A DNA stretch of 64,000 nt from Paraphysomonas bandaiensis. Taxonomy: Eukaryota > Chrysophyceae. The notes under the pieces are model-generated. The model did not search any database. It was not told where the DNA came from and saw only the letters and a program-made list of their open reading frames with translations. The DNA lies in contig CBFFRP010000094.1 in the NCBI GenBank assembly GCA_965644295.1, forward strand, positions 1 through 64,000. The letters are read 5' to 3'. Made by a program: the position numbers and the translations under genes. Shown piece by piece: positions 47,338 through 58,958 of the stretch. Numbering within the stretch: the stretch's first letter is position 1; each line of letters starts with the position of its first letter.

Positions 47338-47836
47338 TTCAGGTAATTACTTTGTTGAACTACTCATATTATGTAAAGAATCGCACCCTGAAACCCTCAG
47401 CAAAGTCGGACTCGCGCCTTCTCGTGGTGTTCTGGGGATAAGCACCGGAGAGATTTCTCCAGGAAACTCTAACAAACTAACGCGAGCCCATATATTATAT
47501 AGTCTGCAGATATTGTTCTGTCCACTCATAGCTAAATGCTTGTTTAGACGTCTTTGGACCTTGACGAATTAACAGGTATCCGGGAATGAGCCCACCTCAA
47601 GTGAATCCGGGGTATTGGGCTGCCTGCTGGCGTCAAGCATCCGGGCTGTTCACCTTATGAACAGAGAGCTTTAAGTGTTTGCACCTTGGTGCTTGTGATG
47701 CCGCACAAGCAGGTTTTGTACTTTGTACTGTCATATAGTAGGATATCAGAGTAAAGAGTTAAGCACTAGGTAGTTAAATTGTTTTGCTACGTTAGTTCTG
47801 ACTTACACGCCTATTGCTATTAATAAGACATTCAAA
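47338..47836 (+). repeat. Composite B-A repeat, forward copy
   Basis: Family B (47338-47662) is followed immediately by family A (47668-47836). B reads AAACCCTCAGCAAAGTCGGA, GAGATTTCTCCAGGAAACT, GACGAATTAACAGGTATCCG, CATCCGGGCTGTTCACCTT. A reads TTTGCACCTTGGTGCTTGTG, TATAGTAGGATATCAGAG, ACACGCCTATTGCTATTAAT. The fixed B-then-A order here, at 46912 (inverted) and at 53668 indicates a single composite element. Confidence 0.78.
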
Positions 47837-48152
47837 ACTGCAACTGCATGGATATAACCCACTTAATTAGGTGATCAGTTTCGATATATAACTGGTGATT
47901 TCAAAGAGCTATATAATGGACCCTCTAGAAAGATGGTCAGGAGAGAGACAATGCGTTGTTCTGTTATAATTTAACATATAATTTGAAAGTCACCACCCAT
48001 CGTTAGTTCACAATATCATTTCTATACAATCTATTACTATCAAATTGACACAAGCCCTATATAGGATCAGAAATTACAACTTTACATGCTAACAGCAACA
48101 CCCTCCCATTCAAGCCCTGCTGTGGAGTAATATCCATCATTAACTATAGCGC
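47837..48152. other. Short convergent spacer
   Basis: About 315 bp with nothing recognised beyond the 3' flank of the MAP kinase gene. Confidence 0.5.
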
Positions 48153-51109
48153 TTAGTACAGTCTGCCTCCTAGCCTACTACTGGATTTCGTATGTTTATC
48201 AGCACGTCTGGTCCCAGTGGACTCCCGCTGAGACTTGTGTTCCTCCACCGAGTCACCGCTGACCGACTGCCTCCTCGGCCTCGGTGCACTACAGGCTCGA
48301 CCTGCAGATATTGTACCTCCAGTGGATTTTCTGCTTTTGCCATGCGAGACCCCGGGAACAGCTGGCTGTCCTCCTCCTCTGAATGTCTCCTTCTTTTGCC
48401 ACGACATTTTCGAAAACTGAGGGCTTCGAGGAACTGTAAGACCTTTCTTGTGACCCGCGGGTCTGCTACCGCCGAGAATATCTGCACTGTTGTCTCTCTT
48501 CATCTTGGTTTCCTTTTCCCCTACCCTGTGCTCTCTCTCCACAGGCTTCCTGTCAGCGACCGCAGCATGGGAATACAGATTTCTTGCTGCAGCTGCGGAA
48601 CTTATTCCGTCCATGGTATGCTTCTCCTCCCTGTGTCTCTGTGCACGTTGTACATAATCAGCCACATCTTTTTTCCCTTCCTCCTCATCAATTACACCGG
48701 GGACAGATTTATCGTAGGTGTCTGATGCAATGTGCTCGTAGGAGATCTTCGATTCAACTGGTGCCTGCGATGAGTACTCATCAGCTATTGCATCTTTACT
48801 CTCAGCCGCTTTCCCCCCAAGGTCACTCTCTTCGTCACTACTTTGCTCATATTCCTCTCCTACGTGCCGTGAAACAGTTGCTACTACTGAAGTCCGAGTC
48901 TCACTTCTCTCTGTACCATACATGCGCCGCATCCTGGCAATAACATCTTCTTCGTCACTGTCTGATACGGGATCAGGGACAGGAGGGGCCCCTCGACGAA
49001 TAGAGCGAGGAGGTGAAGGTGTATCATCTCCATGGGCTTCTGCTCGGGACACAACCTGCTCTCCTGAAGAGGTTTTGGAGAGGAACTGCATAGCCTTACT
49101 GCTACAAGTTTCATCCTCAAGCACACGCATGGCAGCACGGTTTCTCCTCGAAGGGGACTCCACACCAGTAGGAGGTTGAGGTGATCCATCTGCCAGCGGG
49201 GAGCTAGGACGTTCGTGATGTGATTCAAAAACAGCAGGAACGGTCGAGATTGCCTCACGCTGTCTGGCCTGGTATGGAGCAGGTGGGAGACCAGTAGAAT
49301 CATTTGTTGAAGATACAGGTTGAGCTCCCATTGTGGAGGCCTTAGGCCTACCTGTTGTCGATGCTATTCCTCTTGGCACACCTTCATGTCCACCCCTTTC
49401 TGAGGTGCGCCTGGCTCTACCAATAGGATTAGATTCTCTTGCCGCCCTCCCAGTGCTAGTTGCCCTGGTTCTCTCTGCATGCTGCTGCCCCTTAATCCTA
49501 TGTCCGCCCCTCTGATAGGAGGAGGGCTCTGGAGGCCCGCTCCGGTTCGTTGTGCGACTTGTGCTCGCGCTGCGCTGGGACTGCGATCCAGTGCTGCGCT
49601 GAGATACCCGTGACCTGTCGTCATCATCCACACCCGTACTTCCACTGGTGCTATCCAAAGGAATCTTATGACCTTTCCTACGAGCCACAGATTCCCTCCG
49701 CACAGAGGCTACCTCGCCAAGAATCATCTGCTTCAGCTGAGCCTTTGTCGTCTTGGTTCGCTGAGAGAAAGAAGCATTGAAAAAAGTGACAAACCATACT
49801 GCAGGTGAACATACCTCGAAAGAAAATTCAAATGCAGTCGACGTGGGAGGGTACACCGTTGACGCAGTGGGTGCCATCCTGGAAAACAGTCTGTGGTCTA
49901 AGCACTATGGGAGAAGGTGAGAACTAGGGTAGACAACTCATAGTCACATCCTACCTCATCCACAGAAAGGCGTGCAGAAGGGTCGAATTTCAATAGACCG
50001 TTCAGCAATTCGGGCATCTCCTCTGGAGCTTCCGGGAATATCCGCTCAAAAGGGACTGGTCGTTTTCCCCGTTGTGAATATAAGTATTTCTTAGCCTGTG
50101 AGTTTTGAATATGCGAGACTTCGTGGGACTGTGGGGACCCTATGACGTCAAATATAAGCGTCAGTTGATCGATAAAATTTTTCCCGGGAAAAATTGGCCG
50201 CCTTGCCAGCATTTCCGCCAAAATGCAGCCCACGCTCCACATATCTACCGCGTAGGTGTACAGACCATCTGATAACGTAGAAGATGTTAACTATTTCTAT
50301 ATAGATAAAGTAGAAGCTCACCAGGACACAGCATAAGCTCAGGAGGGCGATACCACCGTGTAACTACGTGCTCGGTCATTGGCTCATCGATTTCATCATC
50401 CAATGTCTGTCCTCTTCCCTAAATGCAGCGTTGATTTAAATTATGAACAGCGCAAAACATCATACCGTTGGCCGCTCCCGGGCTAGGCCGAAGTCAGTGA
50501 TCCTCAGCTTACAATCTCGTGACACAAGCAGGTTACCTGGCTTCAAGTCTCTACATATAAGATATAGTCACGCTCGTTCAGTGCAAGTTATTCTCCATCA
50601 TACCTGTGTATTATGCGGTTGTCGTGCAAATACTTCACACCGCATAGCAGCTGATGAATGAAGTGCCTATGATGACTATGGGTGAGCGCCTGTGGACTTT
50701 GAATGACCCTATGCAAGTCACTATCCAACAACTCCATAACAATGTATAATTCATCTGCGGACTCACGGACCATAACATCTTCGAGAGAAATAATATTTTC
50801 GTGTTTTCCTGTTCGTTAAAACTATCAATACGAATAATCTCTACAGAAATTTTAACGAGTACCCATATGTCTCATTAATCGAATCTCGCGAAGAACATGC
50901 TTGGCATCTACGATATCTTTGGCCATCGGAGTAATTTTCTTGATAGCGACTTTTCTGTTGTTAGCGGTGTCGTTAGCGCTGCAGACCACTCCATAACTAC
51001 CCTTCCCAACCAGCTTCAGGTCACTGTAATTCCTGTCTATGGTGAAAGTTGTGGATGCCACATAGTGCACTTTCTCGTTAGCGCGTAAACGTCCAGTCAT
51101 TCGCGACAT
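48153..51109 (-). CDS. MAP kinase with TEH activation motif and ~530-residue disordered tail (ERK7/8-like layout)
   Basis: Seven exons (51109-50863, 50808-50604, 50550-50466, 50418-50322, 50268-49955, 49904-49815, 49760-48153) join in phase to about 881 residues. Kinase landmarks: [72 protein letters not shown]. Activation loop: [17 protein letters not shown], so the TxY site is T194-E195-H196, and RAPE is RPPE. The sixth exon supplies the C-lobe end and L16-like FEFSFE, proving that the long downstream frame belongs to this kinase. A 54-nt intron in that frame contains no stop and is easily mistaken for coding. The tail is Ser/Arg/Glu-rich and disordered, as in ERK7/8 (MAPK15), which autoactivate. 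Confidence 0.87.
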
Positions 51110-51729
51110 ATCTCAATGGATATATACGTCTAGTTATGTATATCTCAGAGACCTCCCGTCTGTAGACAGTGGATTGTATGATAACTGAATCCACGATATT
51201 CGTAGAGATGATAATGCGGTACTATAACTCTGCACCAATCCCTAGTGATGCACGAGATGTGGAGGTAGCGATACAATAAACAGTGACAACAACATGAGCG
51301 AGAGCAGAGAGCAGAGCTGACAACAGCAACCTAACAGTAACATACACATACATATACATATATACATACCTATGCATACATACGACGAGAGAATAAATAC
51401 AGTGGAATACAAGAATACAGAGGTGTTGGGTGGAAATACATCTGCAGTACAACACGCATACGTACTTATACGTGGTATTCTTAGATATACAGTGTAGATG
51501 GCTGGCTGATATATATACAGAGTATAGCAGTATATAATATGTACAGTAGATATGTAGGGAATACCATGAGCTTCTACAGGAATTCCCAGGTGTATACCAT
51601 ACTCTGTACGTGTACCTCGCATACACTGCAGTGTCACAGCTCAAGAAAGGTACAAACAGCCACACAATTCAGACTCCGATGCGTGCCAGTACATTGTCGA
51701 GTAGTCCATGGTACTGATCGAGTAACAGC
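51110..51729. promoter_or_regulatory. Shared divergent promoter region
   Basis: A gap of 620 bp between MAPK and YHYH genes. It has many ACATACATAT repeats (51345-51385) and GATATACAGTG, CAGAGTATAGCAGTATAT, ATGTACAGTAG, GTGTATACCATACTCTGTACG at 51480-51612. Confidence 0.5.
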
Positions 51730-53073
51730 ATGCTCTGTGTGTTATGGGTGCTGAGCCTCAGTGGCTTTGTCCAATCATCCCCCAATGACTACTCGTGTCT
51801 CCACAGAGAGTCCCGTCCCCTCGCACAGAACCGTCCCGCCTACAGCCGCAGCCTCATATCGGCTGATGCCCCTGCGGTGTCTGTTTCCTGTAGATCCTCT
51901 TCAGAACCTGTGCTCCTCCCTCTGTTCCCCGCGCCGGAGACAGGTTCCGGGTGCTTTGCCTGTGACGATGAGCAGGGGCTTTTCGTGGACGGCTCGTCGA
52001 TGGTGTCCATAGCAGGCATTTTATCCACTAATTCTTCCTGGAAACTTTTAAATTATGATAAGTACGGGGAGAGAGGTTCAGGTGGCTTTGTGGGATATTC
52101 TCGTCAACTGGGTGTTCTACTGCATGACGATGGTGCTGCTCACTCCCCTATATACGGGTGGGCTGCAGATGGCTTCCCTGTGTGCGGCCCTTTCCAATCT
52201 CGAGGTGAAGTCGCCGTGTCATGCTGGCATAATCGTGACTATTCTACGAACAGTCCCACTGGTTGTGGTGCTGATGGTGAGCGGTCTTGCCTTCTTACTA
52301 GTTATAGCGATCCCACTGTTGGAGTAACTCCAGTGAAACCTGGTTTCCACGGTCCCAGTTCATATGATGTGCCCAGCGGATACTTTGTAGAAGACTTCTA
52401 CTTCAACTCATCTTGTAGTAGGTTAGGTAAGCGGTACATGGATGAGCACAACGGGCATTCACACCCACCTTATGGCTATCATTACCATTTAACCGTGGAT
52501 GGAAAGGACATGCGACCTGTGTTTCCTTATTCTGCTGGACCGAGTTACTACGGGTGCCTACCAACAGGGCGTGATTGTTGCAGTGGTATCCACTCTACAT
52601 ATGAGCCAACTTCCACTCGTCGGATCTCATCTTGCGGGCGCAGCGATGCATCTAGAGTACTGGCTTGCGTTGACGGCCTAGCGGAAGATGAGACGGCATC
52701 TCCTACCCGTGTACCTAGTCCAGCTCCTGCCCCTTTACCCACCCCGCGACCTGTTCACCAGTTCGGTACTCTTCGACCTACTGTCATCACATCATCCCCC
52801 TCCGCTTCCCCAACGAATGCTTCAGATCCCCTCCCCTCCACCATCAAGCACAAACAACAGCGTAACACCAAACTTAATGTGCTTCTAGGTCTTGGCGTTG
52901 CCTGTGGAGTGATTGTAATTGTGTGCTGCGCCATCCTCTTTTACTGGCACTTTTACACGCGTACAGCTCCTCAAACAGGATTTTCATCTGTTCGTGGCCA
53001 CAACACATCGCCCTCGAAACATTCATCTGAAAAAATGGATGGATTCAACCTAGTAAGTTTGCAATCGGCGTGA
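51730..53073 (+). CDS. YHYH-domain type I membrane protein
   Basis: Single exon, 447 codons. The N-terminus (MLCVLWVLSLSGFVQSS) is a signal peptide. The YHYH domain is marked by SPIYGWAADGFPVCGPF, DEHNGHSHPPYGYHYHLT (the eponymous Y-H-Y-H) and a Cys-rich end (YYGCLPTGRDCC). A Pro/Ser/Thr-rich stalk (PSPAPAPLPTPRP), one membrane helix (LLGLGVACGVIVIVCCAILFYW) near residue 390 and a short cytosolic tail follow. YHYH proteins are common in marine protists and bacteria; their ligand is uncertain, with metal or carbohydrate binding suspected. It pairs head-to-head with the MAP kinase. Confidence 0.85.
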   Translation: MLCVLWVLSLSGFVQSSPNDYSCLHRESRPLAQNRPAYSRSLISADAPAVSVSCRSSSEPVLLPLFPAPETGSGCFACDDEQGLFVDGSSMVSIAGILSTNSSWKLLNYDKYGERGSGGFVGYSRQLGVLLHDDGAAHSPIYGWAADGFPVCGPFQSRGEVAVSCWHNRDYSTNSPTGCGADGERSCLLTSYSDPTVGVTPVKPGFHGPSSYDVPSGYFVEDFYFNSSCSRLGKRYMDEHNGHSHPPYGYHYHLTVDGKDMRPVFPYSAGPSYYGCLPTGRDCCSGIHSTYEPTSTRRISSCGRSDASRVLACVDGLAEDETASPTRVPSPAPAPLPTPRPVHQFGTLRPTVITSSPSASPTNASDPLPSTIKHKQQRNTKLNVLLGLGVACGVIVIVCCAILFYWHFYTRTAPQTGFSSVRGHNTSPSKHSSEKMDGFNLVSLQSA

Positions 53074-53667
53074 CTATATTACGGCAAGATGTATACGAAG
53101 TGATGGGGAAGTATTGCTTAACGAATGGTTACAGACGCTAGTGTATTTAGTATTATTGATGAGCACTACGTCCGACTATAGGCACGAAAAATAGTTATAC
53201 CCATATTCAGCGACAACCTATAGTGAAAATTGCTCCTTGATGTTATTAAACTGTGTAATAATGAACTTTATGTATTAACAACATTAATTAGTAGTACATC
53301 AAGTATATCGTATTGCTTGAAGCTTTTGTAGCTGCCTCTGTTAACGTGGATACTAAGTACCGGAGACTATCAGGTGTACAAATGTACTCAATTCAATCGT
53401 ACAAAAAGCAAAATAATATAAGCCAATCAATGCACAAAGTTATTTCCCATGAGTTAATTGTGCATAGTTACAATATAAATATATCCATCTCTTGATTACT
53501 TATATGTCTGTTGTGAATTCTTTTAAGTTTACGTTGCTTGCATTGAAGGTAATATGTAATATATAGATACACAGCGTGATCAACACTGCAGTGCCTGCTG
53601 CGAGCTCTGCTTTATCTGGACAATTATGTCTTAAAACTAAATGACGAAAATATATTTTCTTTCATTT
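53074..53667. other. Convergent AT-rich spacer
   Basis: No gene or RNA recognised. Confidence 0.55.
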
Positions 53668-54192
53668 TACAGGTAATAGTTATATTGAACTATATGTAGA
53701 GAATCCCACCCTCAAACCCTCAACAAAGTTGGACTGGCACCTTCGCGTGGTGTTCTGGGTAACAAGTACCGGAGAGATTTCTCCAGGAAACTAACGTGAG
53801 CCACTATATAGTCAGCAGATATTGTTCAGTCCATTCATCGTTAAATGCTTGTGTGGTACAAAGGTCACAAATACATGTCACTGATCTTGGTTTGTGGAAA
53901 CTTGGTAGACTAAGGTTCCACCTGATCAGATTCCCATCGACTATGCTCCGGAGGATTTTCCACCTGACGATGTAGAGGTGACTGCAACACTAGCGCGACG
54001 TGCAGATGGTGGACGTGGCAGTAACCGCTCAGGTAGATATCGCCAAAATGGTTACACCTTGATGCTTGCAGTGACGCACAAGCAGCTTTCGTAGAGTTAA
54101 ATAGTAGGACATCAGAGTTAAGCACTAGTTAAGTAAATTTCAATACTAATCTTGTTCTGACTCTTACACGCCTATTGCTAATAATAAGATAT
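53668..54192 (+). repeat. Composite B-A repeat carrying an ORF remnant
   Basis: Family B 5' half (53668-53875) and family A (54045-54192) flank about 170 bp of coding-like sequence. In the plus frame this reads DQIPIDYAPEDFPPDDVEV and ATLARRADGGRGSNRSGRY. This is the only copy with such an insert. It suggests the composite is a shortened derivative of a larger element whose ORF ended here. Confidence 0.65.
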
Positions 54193-54353
54193 GCACTACT
54201 TGAGTATACCAATTATAGGCCTACAATGCAACAATGAAACTGATTATTGTGGTCATTATTACAGATGAAAGTAATAAACCCTATTATCCTTGAAATAGTT
54301 GATATTACGGTGATGAACTTTACAAGACTTACTAATAGCAATCATCCCTATTT

Positions 54354-56770
54354 TTAATGCGAAAAGTCGTACACTTTGAAGTTATAGTCTGTGCTTCCAA
54401 CAACCAACTGCGTTTCGTTGAACTTGAGGCAAAAGACAGGGTCCCCAACCTCAAGCGTGCAGAGGCTACCACGTCCTGCACATCGCATGTCCCACACCTA
54501 CAGTTGTTACTTAAGGTAAACTCGCAAAACGAATATTACCTTGACGGTCTTGTCGTAGGATCCTGACACGAGTTTGTTATTGCCGTCATGTTGAAGTGCC
54601 ATGACTGAACCCCTATGCTCTGCACAGGTAAATGCGCACTCTCCTGTTCTGGTGTCCCAAGTCTACATAAACTACGTGAACCCATACTTAGCGCACACGT
54701 ACTCACGAACCTTTATCGTTGAATCTCCCGATCCGCTGAAGCAGGTACTTTGACTAAGGACCACAGAGTTGACCTATTCATATTGTATCGATTACAGAGA
54801 GTGTGCGTATAAAAGACGCGAACAGAACCTCTTTATTATGCCCCAGAAATGAACGCAGAAGAGTTCCTGTGTCTAAGGACCAGTATTGAACCTCGCATTG
54901 TCGACACCCCAAAGCTATTAGCGTACTGGCCTCAGGTGATGGCGAATACGGCGAAGATGGTTGACAGCTTAGACAGTACAGAGCATTGCCGTGTCCAGAC
55001 GACAAAATCAGTGTCTGATCACCTGTTTCCGGGTTCCATACGCGCAGAGTCGCGTCCCAAGAGGCGGAAACCACTCTTCCACCTCTCAGGACAGAGAGAG
55101 AAGAAACCCAGCCCGCGTGACCCCTCAGTGTTCGACGGCATTGTCCTGTGGATATATCCCATACCTGTAATCCGGTTGCAAGAGTTTTATGTTTGTCCAT
55201 ATCTGCAATGCAGCGAATATCGCACCTTAATAGTCTGGTCATAGCTACCTGAAATCAGAGAGCGAGTATCCTCGTGATAGTCTACTGCCCACACAGGCCC
55301 CCCATGACCATGGAAAGATCTTAGTCTTGAAGGGGATGAGAATCCAATTTTGTCCCTATGAGAAGGGCTGTACGTAGGGCGTGAAAACCAGGAAGAAGAG
55401 GATGGGCCCTCCGGGGAGGACGATAAAGTAGATAGTTCCGCACCGGCTCCGTTGCATCGGCTGTAACAAAGCACACAATTTATGAAAACACCAAGTGTAT
55501 CACAACCAAGCAGCCTACTATCAGTATCACACTCTATATATATGCACCAGTAAAATATAACGCAAACAACAGCGAGAAAAAATAAACGCCCACATTATTA
55601 CAACGTACCGCGAAGGAGCGTATGACGTCCATTGGGGCCACATGCTACCTGTCGCTCCCCCACCTTCCACAAGCTGAGCGAGGGGTAAGGTGGGTGGCGG
55701 AAGCATTGGGGTATCGTGGGTACAATTGTCTGCGGTGCCGTGAATATGGTGCGCAGAACGTGCAGGACGCAAATCCCACAAAAGAATCGACCCATCATCA
55801 GACCCTGCATATAACATTTCCAGTCATTAGTTTCACAGATCGATTAGGGTTAGCGAAAATCAACCTGAAAATAGCTTCATGTCTTCGGCTCCCGCCATAG
55901 CCAGGCACGTGACAGTGCCACTGTGTCCTCTACAGGAGTGGACAAAACCCCTACCACGTCCCCAATTGCAACTAACCCTGTAATGATGACCAAATAGATC
56001 CAACCAGGGTTCAGTTTCCGATTCCCTCATTCCACTCTGTTGATATTTGCTCCACACAATAGCTGCCTATATAATCACAATGCAGTCAAACATGTGCATT
56101 GTGCCATATATACAAATTATCGAGTTTCGATTAATGACTCATACCTTTACATCGCCCCATTCCCTCTCGAACCTACGTTTCCATAACCTGCCTTGCGATC
56201 CTAACGACCTTGCCCTCCGAAATGTACATAGAAATTTTCCCTAAACCTTACATCAACCCAGTGCAGGACAATCATACCCCACAAGGCAACATGACCTGGC
56301 TTACACTTACCAAATTAGCAGATGGCATATAGGCCATAACGCGGAATACGATGTCATCGGAAAGCTTATCGAACGGAGACTCTCTGTTTGACACAACTCC
56401 ATTCTTCATGAGCTGAATTTTTCTAGTCGCCGATTTCAATTGATTCTGTGTGCAAGTAATAATCGACATGTCCCAAGAGCATGCGCATGTCTACCTGAAG
56501 GTTGTCGTTCTCCTCATCTCTTATATGTATGACTGACTCGAGCTCCATCAGTTTCGCCCGCAGAGCCTCGTCTTCATACCTCTTACACTGGAATGACTGC
56601 TCATTCCTGGCCTTGATACTCGCATAGAGGAAGTTAAACTGTTCGTCCTTAACCTGAAGATCCTCCTTCATGACGCGCATGACTCCTACCATACATTCGA
56701 GCTCTCCCTCGAGCTCTTCTATGCGATGTAGAGCCTCAGAGAGAGTCGTGGGCTTCCGGCGGTCCTCCAT
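54354..56770 (-). CDS. Coiled-coil F-box WD40 protein (SCF substrate receptor)
   Basis: Ten exons (56770-56495, 56445-56311, 56240-56145, 56066-55865, 55804-55609, 55460-55226, 55164-54829, 54773-54711, 54662-54540, 54497-54354) join in phase to about 601 residues. Residues 1-95 form a coiled coil (LSEALHRIEELEGELECMVG). The F-box is at ~115-160 (SPFDKLSDDIVFRVMAYMPS), ending with LWKRRFEREWGDVK. WD40 repeats follow, recognisable by GHSGTVTCLAMAG, GSDDGSILLWDL, GHGGPVWAVDYHE, SGSYDQTIKVWDIS, GHAGWVSSLSVL, SASWDATLRVWNP, SGSGDSTIKTWDT, SGSYDKTVKVWDM. Such proteins dock SKP1-CUL1 through the F-box and phosphodegron substrates through the propeller. A Ser/Pro-rich insert lies between repeats two and three. 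Confidence 0.88.
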
Positions 56771-57304
56771 ATGAACTGATATCTGCTCCTGTATTCTCCT
56801 CTATAGCAATATCTATATGACGGTACCGCACTATGCGAACACGTGGAAACTATTTCTACTCACGCGAAGAGAAGTGGACACTGCTGTACTGACTTCGTCT
56901 TCACAAGAAGAGTCCACCCAACTGCTGCACCTACACTACCACGCTACAGAGTATACGATACTCTGTACCTCGATAGGGCGGAACTTTTCCTGCAGGAATT
57001 TCTAATGCCAAAAAATGTGTCAGTTGCTGATTGGCAGATAACGGCCAGAGGGGGTTCTGATTGGACGATATTTCTACATAGTGCTGCTGGTGTGTGTATG
57101 GATATACTGTACATACAGACGAGCAGCAGTTGCTACACAGTATACAGAGAGTGCAGTTCCCTGTACTGCTATGCCCGGAATATGTAATACAGAGGTATAG
57201 TATATGTAATACAGAGGTATATGGGTATATGGGTATTTGGGGGTGTAGAATGTGTTCTTCATTTAACGACTGTATGTGTCTGCATATATCCCACGCAAAC
57301 TAGA
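56771..57304. promoter_or_regulatory. Shared divergent promoter region
   Basis: A gap of 534 bp between F-box/WD40 and STK19-like genes. It has GAGTATACGATACTCTGTAC (56950-56969), GATATACTGTACATACAG (57102-57119) and ACAGTATACAGAGAG (57137-57151). Confidence 0.5.
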
Positions 57305-58265
57305 ATGAGTGAAGGATGGTTAAGCAGAAAGCGCCCGAGAGTATCAGAAGATATCAACTCTTTCGCTGAAAAAAACAATTTTGAAATCGTAGAGGACGAG
57401 CTGCTGGCGTCTCTGTCTGATGTGCAGGCAGCTATGGCAGTAGTGCTCGGCTATATGGCCTCCAGTCAGCATCTTCCCCGGGTAGTTTTCAAGCACCAGA
57501 TCTCCACTATTATCAAGAACCCGACTGAGGTATCTGTTTGGCCTCAAAACATGCCTATATAACGGCATTTTCATCTCATCAGGTCGAGAGGGAGTTAGAG
57601 AGTATGCGATTGTCAGGAAAAGTGCGCAATTTTTCAATATCATTGTCGTCTTCTGAGATAATGGGCGTGATGATGTCTGATGACTATACGGCGGATATAG
57701 AAACCCGAATTAACGAATGTGTTGCTGGTGGGGAAAAGCAAACTGAAGAGGCTCTACGACTGTTTAAGGAATGGATTTCCAGTCATACCAGTACTACTGT
57801 TCTTGAGGGAGATATATTAGATGCGGATTCAGGAGGCACATCTGCGGGTTGTATGACCAGGCCAATCCTAGAGAGTGTTGTGAGTGCAGGGTTTCTGATC
57901 CAACGCCGTAGCTCCGCTGCTGCTGGGCTGTATGCCCTATGGCATCCCAAGGTACTCCATCTTCTTCGCTATATCGTATGTGGATCTAATGAGGGCTATA
58001 GATAGGGGAGCTGGTGCGTGTGATTGATGCCATGTCTCGACATATTCATGGGGTTGTGCGCAGAACACGATACAAGGAAGTATCTGAGCGCAGCCTTATC
58101 GCCAGCAAGGCGAAAGAAAAAACGAGGGGGAAGGTTCCCAGGGGCGCAGGGAGTGCTGAGGGGGCGGGTTTTCGGTATCATATAGCTGATATGGTTGGAA
58201 GGGGTCTTTTGAATAAGATTGACGGACCGTCTGGTGTACTGTTGCGCATACCGAAAAAAACTTAG
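57305..58265 (+). CDS. STK19: STK19-like winged-helix nuclear protein
   Basis: Three exons (57305-57529, 57583-57951, 58002-58265) join in phase to about 285 residues; introns are 53 and 50 nt. It starts with a basic nuclear-type stretch (SRKRPRVSE). The C-terminal third shows the family pattern: AGLYALWHPKIGELVRVIDA across the last splice, then VVRRTRYKEVSER, RYHIADMVGRGLL and GPSGVLLRIP. This parallels the third winged helix of human STK19. Although named a kinase, STK19 lacks a kinase fold, binds DNA, and is now linked to transcription-coupled repair. No kinase motifs are seen here either. Family assignment rests on remembered motif spacing, not a search. Confidence 0.75.
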
Positions 58266-58568
58266 ATAAGAAATGCTACTCATGTAGAATATACTAGTTT
58301 AGAAAAAAATCGACGACAGTTTCGCTCCGCTGGGAGGATAATGGGCCCATACTATATTATTATGTGTTAAAGTAGAAGAAGCCATTTATATGTATCTTAA
58401 TAATAATTTTATATATTATTATTAAAAGTTTAGGGTAACTTTCAATAGTTGAAATAGTTATAATAATCATAAGTGAAAATCTTATTAGCAGTGAATATTG
58501 ACGCAAGCACCAACGTGCAACCACTTTTGCTCTCTGTCCTTAAGCCCTTAAGTTGATCTATCATTGGA
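58266..58568. other. Spacer with family A fragment
   Basis: AT-rich DNA containing a short reverse fragment of family A at 58498-58545 (GCAAGCACCAACGTGCAACC, ending at the CACTTTTGC edge). Confidence 0.55.
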
Positions 58569-58724
58569 CCTAGTGTAATTTCCTAGTCACACCAAAACTG
58601 GTGTAAAAAACTAGTCATTTAATTATTCATATTATCAGTTTACAATGACTAGGGTGACTAGGTTGACTAGGTGTTTATGGTATTCACCTCTAGTCAAAAG
58701 TAAAAAATTTGATAAGGTTTTTTT

Positions 58725-58779
58725 GCGGCCCGCCAGGGCCCTCGGCCCTCGCGGGCCCGCGGCCCCCCGCGGGCCCTCT
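58725..58779. repeat. GC-rich inner inverted repeat of MULE, left
   Basis: Almost pure G+C in an AT-rich surrounding, itself palindromic around GCGGGCCCGC and GGCCCCCCGCGGGCCC. It would form a strong hairpin. Partner at 60967-61019. Confidence 0.7.
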
Positions 58780-58958
58780 AAAATTAATTTTTTTCAGTTT
58801 TTGCCTCCTGAAGATTTTGATTTGTTATATTATTTCAGTTATTGTCTTTTAAAGATTTCGAGTTTTGAAAAAACTAATGTGATTAGTTTTTAATTTCGAC
58901 TTTTTGAAAACTTAATACAAATTCATTAATAATTTTGTCATCAAGCAGGCGATTAATA

